Source: Mytilus trossulus (taxonomy: Eukaryota; Mollusca; Bivalvia; Mytilida; Mytilidae). Taken from it: DNA of 64,000 nt. The position numbers were made by a program, and so were the translations under genes. The number at the start of each line of letters is the position of its first letter. The first letter of the stretch is position 1. The notes below the pieces were generated by a model. The model had not been told where the DNA came from, ran no database searches, and was given only the letters and a program-made list of their open reading frames with translations. The stretch covers positions 52,708,955 through 52,772,954 of the forward strand of contig NC_086375.1 in assembly GCF_036588685.1 (NCBI RefSeq), in the 5' to 3' direction. This document shows positions 1 through 13,400 of the stretch, piece after piece.

Positions 1-610
1 ATATTGAAACACTAGAAAATAGCATATCTGTAAAAATATATTGAAACACTAGAAAATAGCTTATCTATAAAAATATATTGAAACACTAGAAAATAGCATA
101 TAAACACTAGAAAATAGCATATCTATAAAAAAATATATTGAAATACTAGAAAATAGCTTATCTATAAAAATATATCGAAACACTAGAAAATAGCGTATAA
201 ACACTAGAAAATAGCATATCTATAAAAAAATATATTGAAATACTAGAAAATAGCATATCTATAAAAATATATTGAAACACTAGAAAAAAGCTTATCTATA
301 AAAAATCTATTGAAACACTAGAAAATAGCATATAAACACTAGAAAATAGCATATCTGTAAAAATATATTGAAACACTAGAAAATAGCTTATCTATAAAAA
401 TATATTGAAACACTAGAAAATAGCATATAAACACTAGAAAATAGCATATCTATAAAAAAATAAATTGAAATACTAGAAAATAGCATATCTATAAAAATAT
501 ATTGAAACACTAGAAAAAAGCTTATCTATAAAAAATCTATTGAAACACTAGAAAAAAGCTTATCTATAAAAAATATATTAAAACACTAGAAAAAAGCTTA
601 TCCATAAAAC
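1..610. repeat. AT-rich minisatellite with higher-order structure
   Basis: About 37-bp units containing the core 'aaacactagaaaatagc' follow one another, separated by 'tatctataaaaatat' spacers. A shorter 22-bp variant ('catataaacactagaaaatagc') is interspersed at regular places. The ordered series of variants seen from position 1 recurs from about 338, so the array has a higher-order period of roughly 340 bp. Copies near 540-610 are more degenerate. It lies upstream of, and probably in an intron of, the TIMELESS-like gene. Confidence 0.9.
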
Positions 611-640
611 ATTAGAAAATAGCTTTAATATCTGTGATAG

Positions 641-925
641 GTATACCACAGTGCTTTCATTGTGATTTGTGTTAGTTTGCCTTTTTTAGTACATTTTTAC
701 CTGATGATTTCAGGTGATACATCTTTTATTGCTTCAATTATCATTAATCTTAAATGGATGATGCCTTATTTGGGGAATAAACATCAATTTGATTTGTCAT
801 ATAAACTTATAGTTCCAAGTCACAGCAGATATAAAAAGACTGATAAAAAACACTGTTATTATCAACCTGATTAAGATTTTTTTTGAACCTCAAAATGCAT
901 CATCACATTTTGTGCCATTGACAAA
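641..925. other. Intronic DNA, nothing recognised
   Basis: No exon with flanking splice signals that fits the TIMELESS frame could be supported here. A 70-codon open frame at 662-874 has no family resemblance that I can see. Confidence 0.5.
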
Positions 926-929
926 TTAA

Positions 930-1202
930 GGTGGTACCTAACACTACAGGGAGATAACTCTGCAAAAATCAGCTAAATGTTTTAATTACATTGTGTTGTT
1001 ACAGGAATATTAGGTTTCTCAATGATCAAAATAAGTGTTTGTCAAACTGCTATATAAACTGTGTATTTTTTCTGATAAAATGGTTGGTTCAAATTTTTTC
1101 AAATTTTTATATTATTGTCAAAGGGTCAAAGTAAATACTTTGTAAAATTTTAAGAAAATTAAACCAGCCAAATAAATTTTAGTTAAAGTGTTAGGTACCA
1201 CC
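930..1202. mobile_element. MITE family A, copy 1 (TTAA-flanked)
   Basis: The ends are inverted copies: 'ggtggtacctaacact' at the left and the reverse complement of 'ggtggtacctaacac' at the right. TTAA lies directly outside both ends (926-929 and 1203-1206). There is no coding sequence. Two related copies lie at 18608-18858 and 37537-37809. A TTAA target is typical of piggyBac-type elements, but the first bases do not match the usual piggyBac terminus, so the superfamily is open. Confidence 0.85.
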
Positions 1203-1412
1203 TTAAATTATTTATATCATCGTCTTCAAAAACCAATTTCAAAATAGACAATATAAACAATATTTCACTTTTTAATAGTATAGTCATCCACTTAATTTTA
1301 TTTTCAATTCATATAGGTATATTAAATCACCTCAGCATGTACTGTGATTGGAAATTATCTATACTTGACCTTCAAGATGTGTTAATTAAATATGTCTATA
1401 TAAATATTACAG

Positions 1413-4400
1413 GAATATTGGTGTTCTTCAATCATACAGTTAGTATCCCTGATGTATACAAGACAGGTAAGATGTCTTGACAACATTTTTTTTTAATTTG
1501 TAAATAAAACAATTTGTCTCAGCAATGCTAGACATAGCAATTTACTATTCATTCATAGTCCACCTTGTAAAAATTTGTTAAGTCTGTTCAGATATGGAAA
1601 AGTTCATGTAATGCTGTTTTAAGTATGATTGATGAATACTCAAAAATTTCCTTTTATTCCAATATCCAATTCAAACTAATCAGATATTGGAATAAAAGGA
1701 AATTTTTGAGTATTCATCAATTAGACAGCAACCTAATTGTGCAAAACATATGAGTTTGTATATGAAGCTCAGTATTCACTATGTTTTTATGGATATTAGT
1801 GAAAAGCAAATTTTAAACCAATTCTTTACATTTGTTTATCATAAAATTGCCATTATATTTCATCCTGGTTTGTGCATATACCACTATTTGCCATCCTCAT
1901 AACAGGGACTAAAGGTTCATCTTTTTGCTCACCCATTTAGCATCATCTGTTTGCTCACCCATTAAGCATCATCTGTTTGCTCACCCATTTAGCATCATCT
2001 GTTTGCTCACCCATTTAGCATCATCTGTTTGCTCACCCATTTAGCATCATCTGTTTGCTCACCCATTTAGCATCATCTGTTTGCTCACCCATTTAGCATC
2101 ATCTGTTTGCTCACCCATTTAGCATTTTATTTATTTTTCAGACACTGGATATCCTGAAACCCTGTCTGAGCATTGATACATCTGATGAAGAAAGTTTGTC
2201 AGATTATGAGGACAGAGAGCATGACTTTCTTCCAACGACAGCTATGTGTTACAACGACGAAGATGATAAAACTTCTTACACAGCCACATGTTCATTGCCG
2301 GGATTATTTGGCAAAACACTTCATATGGACGAATCTGGTGTGACTGATCTAGATACTGGACAGATTGAGAGTTCAGAGGTTAACGGTGATCAGAAAAACA
2401 CAGAGGAGGACATGCTCACTGAAGATTTATCTGAGGAAAATAAAATTGAACATTTAAGGTAACATCACAACCTAATGATAAATTAGTCAAGTCAATTATA
2501 AACAGAATAGTTTTGAATTTGTGATTTTATAAAACAAGGTTTTCTTACATTAAGTTCTTTATTAACTTTCTTCTTGCAGATATTTGTTTGGTTTCCTATG
2601 CTTTAATAAAAAAAATCTTTTGACTCTCATGCCTTATATCGGATATGTCCATTACGTCATCCCCTTCCTTTTCATGAATGTGACCTACCGAATAAGACTA
2701 TTTATCAGATTTGTAATCACATAAGCAACACGACAGGTGCCACATGTGGAGCAGGATCTGCTTACCCTGCCGGAGCACCTGAGATCATCCCTAGTTTTTG
2801 GTGGGGTTCGTGTTGCTTATTCTTTAATTTTCTATGTTGTGTCATGTGTACTATTGTTTGCCTGTTTGTCTTTTTCATTTTTAGCCATGGCGTTGTCAGT
2901 TTATTTTCGATTTATGAGTTTGACTGTCCCTTTGGTATCTCGTCCCTCTTTTATATCAAGGTTTAATTATTGTCCAGATATGAGAATGAGTTCATATGTT
3001 TTTCTGCTGGGGAATAACTATTTGGACATCAAATCTTAAATGATTAAGAAAAATAAATGAAACTGTTCATTGTAAAAAACACACTGACCACTCTCTCTGC
3101 CACTTGATAAAATTTGGAACAGGCCTACAGTCAATTTGTTCAGAGGTTAACTGTGAATTTGACTCATTTCATATTTGTTGTTTCAATGTTAATAGGATCA
3201 TTTCACTACAAAAGTCAAAAAGTCTGAAAAGACTATTTTTTGTCTGAATTTGCATGAATTTTTACTTGACATTCTTAATTTGTCTGCATAATTTTTGAAA
3301 ATTCTTGACATAGTATTAGTTTGTATGAAAAGGTTCTTGATTTTTCTTGACAAGTGTCTTGACAGTATTAACATTGTCTTAAAATTTCTCGACATTTCCT
3401 GTATCATCTGATAAGAGTCTGGATTAGTCTCGACCAATTCTTGACTGTCTTAAATTTGTCTCGATCTGTCTTGACATATTCTTGACATTCTCAATAATGT
3501 CTGAATTTGTCTTGACATATTCTTGACATTCTTAATAATGTCTGAATATGTCTTGACACATTCTTGACAGTATTAAATATGTCTTGACACTATCTCAACA
3601 GTATAAATTTCGCCTGAACGGTTTATGAAATCTTTTGGGTTTGTGTGGCTAAAAAAAGAGGAGGGGGGCTTTCTAGTTGGTCAAAGAATTTGTTCTCGTC
3701 TTGATTCAAACTCTGTATTTTTAGAACAACCCCAAAACATTTTTGTTTTATATTTGGGTGTTGAGTTTTATAATTTTTTATCAACAAAAATTTGTGATAA
3801 CGGGCTCCTTCCTAAAAAGAAAAAAATGTTTAATTCTATATTATGTATGTTTGTTTGAGACCAATGAAATTATTGATTAAAAATTATAAAATTCAATACT
3901 CAAATTTGAAAAGTAAATAGAAATCATTGATGGGACCCATTATGAATACTTTTTTTTATTATTATTTCTGGAGTAGATAATAATTTTCTTTTAATCTTTG
4001 GAATGTTTATGGCAGGTCAACTGAAAAGTTGTATGGCTGTTTACATGCAAATCAGTAATTTCTGTTTGACAGTTGCGTGTATTCTGGGGTGTGTTATAAC
4101 TTAATTTAATGGGGAACATCCTGTCCATGTATAATACTTAATATATATTCCAACAGATGACATTACACAAATTTTTCTTCTGTTAAATGAATGATTTTAT
4201 ATCATCATAATTTGCTATTTATATAAACCACATTTTTGTACAATAATTATTTATCATATTAACATTGGATATTATGAATGTAGAGTGAAATATGTCTACC
4301 ATATGATTGTTTTTTTATAATTTAATTAATAATTAAGATTTAGGAATCAAAATTTGTATTTTTTACAAAAAAAACAAACATTTAAATTGTTTTATATCAA

Positions 4401-7400
4401 CACACCCTCATTTAAATTATTTTATACATTAGATTTCGTAGCCATATTTGCATTTGTGAAACTATTTAAATACTCAAATTTTCAATTGTTTTACATGCCC
4501 AACTTTCATATTTGTTGTAAGGGATGTAACTTAAAAACAACAGTATATTATGTAAAAAGAAATAAAGATTAAAGTTATATTATGCATATTGGTCATGATT
4601 TGTAAAACTCAGAACTGTCAAGTAAATTTAAGACACAATTCAAAATGTTCAGAACATGTCAAGCCAAACTGAGAAAGAATAAGAATGTCGAGAATATGTC
4701 GAGAAATTTCAAGACAGTATTCAAATGTCAAGAATTTGTCAAGAAATTTTAAGACCATATTCAGAATGTCAAGAATATGTCGAGTAAATTTCATACAAAT
4801 TTGATATAAATGAGAATTTGTCAAGAAAAATTGAGACACGAGTCATACTTTTGGAGAATGTCAAGTAAAAGTTCATGCAAATCAAGACAAAAACTTTTAC
4901 TTTTGTAGTGTTTGAACTGCACATTTATCACAAACTGTAAATATTGATATTCTCAAAAATGTTTAAAATTACAGTTGGTGGATTTCTTTTGTTATGACAG
5001 ATAATCTTTTTATTTCAGGTCACTCCTGTTGCAGTTTACAAATGATTTTATTATTAACTGTTTTGGATTTTTGGTACACGACTTGAAGGTAAGAAATCCT
5101 TTTATCATAAATCATCAATATCATTACATAATAATGGAACAATAGTTGACAGAAGTAATACATACCAGTACTGCATATACTTGTGATTCTGTTCTGATTG
5201 ATGTATGGGGATTCATGTAACAAACAGGGAATTGGCTATTAGCTTGTACATTGCCTTTCTTAATATTTTGGAAAAAAGTGTTATGTAGTATTAGTATTAT
5301 GGCAAAAATTATCAGTCACTGACTATGCATAAAATAAAGTATATTTAATAAGTAACTTTGTACTTTTCAGAATGTTTTGATCTCAGATGTGAAGGATAAT
5401 TTAGATGAAACATACTTCTTGTGGGCAATGGCATTTTTCTTAAAAATAGCTAGAAAAGAAAATTTACCATTTAAAGTCATAAGGTAAATATAAATGTCTT
5501 TCATAAATCAAGATTATGCTGAGTTCACATGAAATTTGAATTTGATTCGCATTAACTAATTATAATTAGTTTTATTCGCATTCGATACCTTTTACGTCCT
5601 AACGTCAATTCTAATTGTATTGAAATGCACGTCAAATTCGCTTTACTGTCCAAACAACGTTAACTTTTAATTCGTATTAACAAAAACATATTTCTAATGC
5701 GAATTGACTTATTCCAATTAGTTGATTTTGAATCAATTTGAATTAAAAAAGAAGAGTGTGTGAACGCGATTAGCGAATTTGATTTGCATTCAATTCGAAT
5801 TGGAATTCGAATTAAATGTCCGTGTGAACAAGGCATGAGTATTATGACTACTATTGGTGTGAATTGGAACCTTATGTTTAAAATGAGTAAACTCTGTTTG
5901 TGAAATTAAATGATGATCAAGTCAAAGTAAAATAAAAGTGTTATATACAAATATATCATGCTTACAAGGGGTATTTGCCAAAAATACCGGTTGAGAGGTA
6001 CAAATTTCCAGAGCCGTTAGGCGAGGGAAATTTGATTACCTCGAAACGGGTATTTTTGGCAAATACCCCTTGTAAGCATGACATAATTGTTTAACTCCAC
6101 CGAATGTTCAACCTCAGAAAGTTTATTATAATCAGGTATCATATGAAATTTCGACTTGAATGTATAATTATTGTATACACTGCAGCTGTGCTATTTGCGC
6201 AGTCAAATTGCATTCAGGGGTTAAAAAATCCACTAGCCCGCACCCGGGACTAGACATTTACGTCTCGGGCAACCAAAACTTATAACCCAGTATGCCCGAC
6301 GGACTAGTAACAAAAAATTCTTGGCGTGTCTAAAATAGAAAGTGGAAAATCCCTTCATCACTTTTCTGTCTTAGCCAATCAGATTCAATTACGTCATCCG
6401 GGATTCCATGAATTTGAACTGGTTTTTACAGGTCCTCACCTCATGCACAGTAACATAACGGAACATAACACAGTAACAGTTTTAAAAATAGAACAAATAA
6501 CTCCGGGTGGCCCGGTATCATGTATTGATCTCAGTTATTGTACTTTCAATATCGATTTCTCGTTATATGTTATAATGGGGATATTTTTCATTGGTTCTGT
6601 CGAGTTTTTCAATTAACGGTACCGGGGGGGGGGGGGGGGGGGGAGGTATAATGTATTGATAGGTATTGATCGGTCTAGACTCTTGTCGGACAACTGTTTA
6701 AGCAGGGAGCACGAAACTATGTCAATGCAACAAAATATATCAACATATTTTACTACGGCAAGCGCAGAAACTTCATCAACTTCAAGTTCAAAGCGAAAAT
6801 CGGCAAATGAAGGGGATTCTAATGAGGCTGATACATCTAAAAAAAAATAGAAAGTACGATCGGGACAAGCGAAAAAGAACGTTCATAGCGACATGGAATG
6901 AAAGATTCCCGTGGGCAAGGTCGGTTGTTAAGGATGAAAAGCCCGAGACTATGTACTGTGAATACTGTCGGTGTTTTCCCGAGTATGCAAATAAAAAATA
7001 CGCCTTGTATGTGGGGACATCAAACATAAGAATTGATCCACTTGTTTCCCATGATAAAACAAATGAACATGTTTTCTGTGCAAGAAAATATTTAACGGCC
7101 CGGCAAAGTACTACAACAGATAAAAACAAACTAGTTTATAGAAAAAAAGTGACTCCTGTCGAAAAGCATATTTTTAAAGCTATAGTGAAATTATCTGACA
7201 AAGAAAAAAACAAAATGAGATATCTGTTTATATCCTTGTTATAATTAAAAAATAAAACATAAACCTCATTTGATTTATTTTATTAAATTATAGTGTACAA
7301 ATGCCCTTTCAAAACATGACACACATTCCCAGCGTCTTATGCAGCACACCCTGAGTGATTTGTAAGTGATACTTGGGCTAGCAGGTTGGTTTTGATGGGC

Positions 7401-10400
7401 TAGCAGTTCTTGAAACAGGGCTAGTAAAATCCTCCTGCCAAAAAGTCCTGGGCTAGTTAGCTGTAACAAAAAATTTTAACCCCTGTGCATTGACAGTATA
7501 ATCATTTCTTAAAATAAAAAAATTATGTACAGTCACTGACTGTATATATATCTCCCTTTTCATGATAATTAGCTGGTTCTCGGCTGACTACTGCACTTTG
7601 TTCATCAGTTTCAGTGAAGCATAAAACAAGTGGATTCCAGTTTTATGTGACCGGTTGACAATTTTTTTTATGACGTCATTCCCTGAATTTTTACGTCATT
7701 CGGTCCAAATTCAATACTGATATTTTTTATCCTAAATATTTCATCTGGAACCATATATGTAGAATGACCATAAATTTGTCATATTAGAATAGACATAATT
7801 CCTTGAGTTATTTTTAGACATGGTATTCCCCATCTGCCATGGTATTTGCTAGGGTATTTCCCATCATTCATGGTATTTGCTAGCAAATACCCGGCACATG
7901 GAATTCCCTAATGGCAAATACCCCGGCAGAGAAAAGAAAATCTCAATATATAGAAATTGGTGAAAAATACCATGTTTCTCATCCAATCAAAATACAGCAT
8001 TATTACATAAGGTGGAATTATTTTCCAAATACTTTTAAAATCACAAATTCTTGATGCTTTATTCAACTAAATGCCAAATAAAACAATTCTGGCTCAATGT
8101 TGTGAAGCAAGTCTTCAATTTATCAGTAGATCAGTTAGTAAGGATTAGACTGGAATCACCATTTTTCATTGCAAAGATAAGAGTAGTTTCTAAAGAACTT
8201 AATGGAACAAAATTTGTACTCTTGGATAGCTTAACTTTAAAATGTCAACATTTATAATGCTAATATTGCTTTGGTTAATGTAGGTTGGTTTTGAAGACAG
8301 AGTTGTTTGGTTTTCTGACATATCAAGGAGTGGTATTGACAGAACAACTTCTGATAGCACAGAAAAAGAAAAATAATCTCACTAACAATATAAGAAGGTA
8401 AACATTTAATTTACATATTTTGTATTATATCTACTGGGTGCCTTGCAATTAAATCATACAATTTCTTTTGTGAAATACAAAACAGATTGCAGGAACAGAC
8501 ATCATGAGCATGACCATGTCATTTTGTCAAGTGAAATCCAGTTATCATTTACAGCTGTCATATCAGCATAGGAATAAAAAAAAATCACTAAGATACAACC
8601 AAACAACACAATTATAGAAGACAAATGTCATCATGAAGAGGATAATTTCTGTTTAAAAGTAGGCTCTACATTTCACGAGTTATAATATAAAAAAATTCTT
8701 GATGATAGTAGATTGACAGTCTTATCAAATTGATAATTTATATGATCTGTTTAGAACAGTTTTATTTATGATATAGTTACACTACTTTTGATACTTTTTT
8801 TTGTGGTTTTAGGCTTCATCTGACTATTACTGCACTTAATGAAATATTGAAGACTTTGTTAAAGTGTTCATCAGATGAAACATTAGAGGACTATGACAAG
8901 GAATATTTAGTGGGATTACAGAGTAAGTATATTATAAGTTAGTGTGTACATTCTTCTTGCTCACCAAGCTAAGGTAGTAATGAAAAGACCTAAAATTTTT
9001 ATGAAAACAACTTTAATCCAGCCATATAAAAAGGGGAAATCATATGTCCCGCAAACATTACTCCTACATAGTCTGAAACCATGGAAACATAAATTCAACA
9101 TAATTAGTCATCCCTTATTTTTATTATCTTTGTATTTAAATTGTTTCATAGATCAAATTTATTCGTTCATTGTGTGTTAATTTGTGTTTGAATTAAGCCA
9201 TTCCAATGGATATTTTATAGTTTGTATGTCTACTTTGTGGTGTTACACTTTTGTTTCAGATAAGGGATGAGGTTTGGTACCATTATAAAACGTTTAATCT
9301 TGCTGCAATTGTTTGCACCTGCCCTAAATCAGAAATCTGATGTGAGGTAGTTGAAGTTTGTTTATGTGGTTCATAAGTGTTTCTCATTTTCAGTATTTAA
9401 TAAACATTAGACCATTGCTTTTCCCCGTTGAATTGTTTTCCACTAGTAATTTTTTGGAGCCCTTTATAGCTTGCTGTTGAGTTTAAGCCAAGGCTCTGTG
9501 TTGAAGACCTTACCTTGACCTATAATGGTCTACTTTTATAAAATGTTACTTGGCGAGATAGTTGTTGTATTGGCACTCATACCACATCTTCCTACATTTA
9601 TATATAGTCAGAAACCATGTAAACAACAACCTTACATAGACCAGAACCATGAAAGAATTAACCTTTCACATTATGTAAGCATGGAAACATTAGTCCTACT
9701 AAGTCAGGGACCATGTAAACAATTTTGTAATTGTTTTCTAAGCAGATTTAAATTATATTTTTCAGAGGACCTTGCTAATGTGACGGAGCTTAGAATGGTG
9801 TTTTTCCTACTTATCAGACATTATCAATCCAAAGATACAAGTTTGTGTTTCCTAGAGGACTTGATCAGTACAAATCATACATATCTATCATTGTTAGATT
9901 CCTGGGACAGGAAAGGATGGGTTATTGACAGCTTTAACATGATGGAGCATATTAAATTGTTAGTATATATAGATTGGTTGACATTACAAAAGCACACTTT
10001 TAAAAGTTGTTATGGATCATGGGAATTTGAGTAGTTTTAAAAAGTGTGGGTTGAAAGTTATTTCTCATAAAGGTTTGGTGACATCAACTTGAAACCTGGT
10101 AAGCATGTTAAATGTATTGTGAATTACACCAACTGGTTTTACACATATTTAGCCCATTACTATACAAGGGAATATGGTAGAGAGAGTAAGGTATACTGTT
10201 CTTTTGATACTTATTCTTGTTTTTAAGTGATAGGAAGATCATATTTAACATATTCTGCTAAAATTATGTACTCATTTTCTGAACATGAAAGCTATCACTC
10301 ATAACCAGTTTCAATCATTTGATGTTCTGTGCGACATGTAAGTAATCAAATGTTTTGGGTATGCAATCGAATTATACAAAGTCCTGAAATCAAGTATCCA

Positions 10401-13400
10401 GGACAAATTTTGTTTAAAGCCCTGAAAATTGATACACTCCTAAAATAGTTCAAATTTATGGTTTCAGATATGCAAATCGTAACATCATGCAGTATTATGG
10501 TACAATGCTTGAGAACTTTGAGAATAACCGATCTGTGGTGAATCTGTATGTGTTTACAATGATGCACCATATAGCTGGAGACTGTGAGAAACCTGAGGTA
10601 TTGATGCAGATGCCTATTATACAAGCTTTGATGGAAATTGATGGTAGCAAAAACTGCATGACAAAGGTAATACTTAAACTGTACACCCTTTTATTTACTA
10701 CAAAAGTTAACTAGTAACAAATACGGTTGAGTTAATTGTGAGTAATCTGTCTGTGATATATTACCAAACACTGAAGATGATGTACACCATTTTAGTCTCT
10801 ATTTAGCAGCAGGATATTTGAATACAAACTAAAACTTTATATAGGATGCTATACTCTTTCTGTCATCTTCAAAGTTACATAAATTAGTAACTGGCGTGTT
10901 TTTATTGCCAGATTTTGTATAATTTTGTGAAAGAAATTATGAAATGATTTATAGCTATTTAGAATCTTACCAAATTTGAAACTTTGAATCTATTTTTATA
11001 ATACTTGATTTTTATCTTGTAGGAGATGAAAGACTTGAAGGAGTTTTTGTTAAACAGATTTGACAATCTGACCAAAACTGACCCATATGCAGCTGCTATG
11101 GAATTGTATGGTATTCAGGAAAATAAAGATCAAATGTAAGTTACACTATCCCTGAACAATTTGTTTAAAGGCCAGCTGAAGGACGCCTCCCGGGTGTGGG
11201 AATTTCTCGCTACATTGAAGACCTGTTGGTGACCTTCTGCTGTTGTCTTCTCTATGGTCGGGTTGTTGTCTCTTTGACATATTCCCCATTTCCATTCTCA
11301 ATTTTATACATTATGTTTTGCTGCCTTGTGCAGATGTTTGACGAAAAGGAAAATTTGAATCAAGCAACTTTCCCTAGGAATAATATTTTATATTTTAAGA
11401 TTCAATCAATCGCAACATGGAAATTAGATCTTTTCGATTTCTTGAGTAATTGAGATTTATCCTAACAAGGCAAGAATCCAAACAACAAAACTTATGAATT
11501 ACAAATGTTTTTTAACATAATGCACGATTCATCTACAACTTATTATCATATATAATTATGCCCTGTATACTTTACTTAAATTACCATACACACAGACACA
11601 CACACACACACCTTTCCATTTCATATCCTCTTTGAAATTTTAACCACTGGATGTTAAGCAATTAGCAATCAAATCAACATATCCCTCCCTTTCTTGTTAG
11701 CCTTGTAATCTTTCTTTGATAGCTATCTCTCAATATATATTTAAATATATTTTGTTTCAAATACAATAATATCCATGTATGGTGATTAAGTGAACATGTA
11801 CCACATCATATTTCAGTATTAAGAAACATGTCAATAGACTAATGTCACTAGAATAGAATGTCTTGTATTCAGACATTGCTTTACAGTTTGGATGATAGTA
11901 ATCACATAATCACCATTTTTTTGCCAATATAATCACATAATCATTAAATATTTGCTTATCTTTAGTAATCAAATAATCATAAACTAAAAATACAGTCCTA
12001 GGTAATCAAATAATCATGAAATATTTGGCTTAATAATCAAATAATCATTAAAAAAACCGGCCAAGTAATCACATAATCAAAAACCCCATGAGGGCCCTCT
12101 TAAATAGATAGATAATTTGAAGTTTATATTTGAAGTTTATATTACAACATTGTATTTCAGTATTTAGAAACGTGTCAATGGACTAATGGTCACTAATGTC
12201 ACTAGACTTAAAAGTTATGTATTATGGCATTGATTTACAGTATAGATGAAAGTGTTAATAGACTGATAATTTGAAATTCTGTAATTTGACATTATTATTT
12301 TGTATGGAGGAAGAGGTGCTAACAGGCTGATAATTTGAAATTTTGTATTATGACATTGTTTTTCAGTATAGAGGATAGTGTATATAGTTGTCGTAACAGG
12401 GGGTTTAGGGGTATGGGTATGTGCACAGACAAACAGGAAAGAAATAGCCATTTCCTAATGAAGGAATTAAAAAAAATGACCAACAGCCTCCAATTTGCCG
12501 ATTGCAGAAAGAAAACACTCTGAATAATAAACACAATGCATGAAAACACATCAAAATATAAATTGCAAACGTTTTGAATTTTGAAATTTTGTAATATAAA
12601 ATTGTTTTTCAGTATGGAAGAAAGTGTTGAAGATACCAGTGGACCAACAGATTCTGCCGAGGTGGATGATATGTTGTTTGCATTATATACAGAATTACAG
12701 AACACCAGAGACATGGTTGATACAATGGTAGACAGATTTGCTGATATAGGAATCACCATCAATGCACAACAGGTTCGATACCCATGATATCATTTACTTT
12801 AAAAAAAATAAAAAATAAAAAAAATATCCATCACAATTTAAAAACTATTGTTTGATTTTTCTTTACACTGAAACACTGACATTTCCATTTGATTCAAGTA
12901 GCATTCTTGTCTTTGTTCAGACACACACTTCACTTTATCATTTTCAGAATATAATGCATTTGGTTTTTCACTGTTTGAAAACAAAGGTTGTTTGATTTTT
13001 TTCATTCCAAATTACACACACAAAAGTCTTCAATCATGAAATGTTACTTTTTTTTTACCAAGGAAAATTTAAGTTGTTTACATGGCCTAGGGCAAGTAAT
13101 GAATTTACTTTAACAGTACATTTATTAACATTGTACATTTGAATTATCTTAACATGCCACATCACAATAATTTGAATTGTTTAGGACACCTCACCTGACA
13201 GTGAAATGAATGGATCTTATGTATTTAATATAGGTGTTATTTATTTTCAGGTTTGGTCCAGACTTTATGACAATGGTTTGATAGATGATACTGAATACTT
13301 TGCAAATAAGGTAGAGTCTCAGATTCCTTTGTTAAGAAGTATTATTAACAGAGTCTTTTCCTAATAAATACACACTTTTTTATATTTAATTGTCAGTTTT

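Larger units (their letters stand above)
6215..7485 (+). mobile_element. hAT-like DNA transposon, deleted, with 6-bp target duplication
   Basis: The termini are 'caggggttaaaaaat' (left) and its near reverse complement 'attttaacccctg' (right). The sequence 'tgcatt' directly flanks both ends (6209-6214 and 7486-7491). Inside are two overlapping open frames coding for a TTF/BED-type zinc-finger N-terminal region but no DDE catalytic domain, so it is a non-autonomous derivative. hAT elements usually give 8-bp duplications; only 6 bp match here. Confidence 0.85.

Noticed and set aside
662..874. 70-codon open frame as an upstream TIMELESS exon
   Set aside because: It has an acceptor-like start, but the protein does not match the TIMELESS segment expected before the 1413 exon.
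1924..2125. Regular short repeats that could suggest a CRISPR array
   Set aside because: Units are contiguous with no unique spacers, and the setting is a eukaryotic intron.
9525..10034. 169-codon open frame as a separate gene
   Set aside because: Its 5' part is a dispersed repeat and its useful part (9766-9958) is a TIMELESS exon.
12399..12423. G-rich run resembling a quadruplex or telomere repeat
   Set aside because: Only three clear G-runs with irregular spacing.
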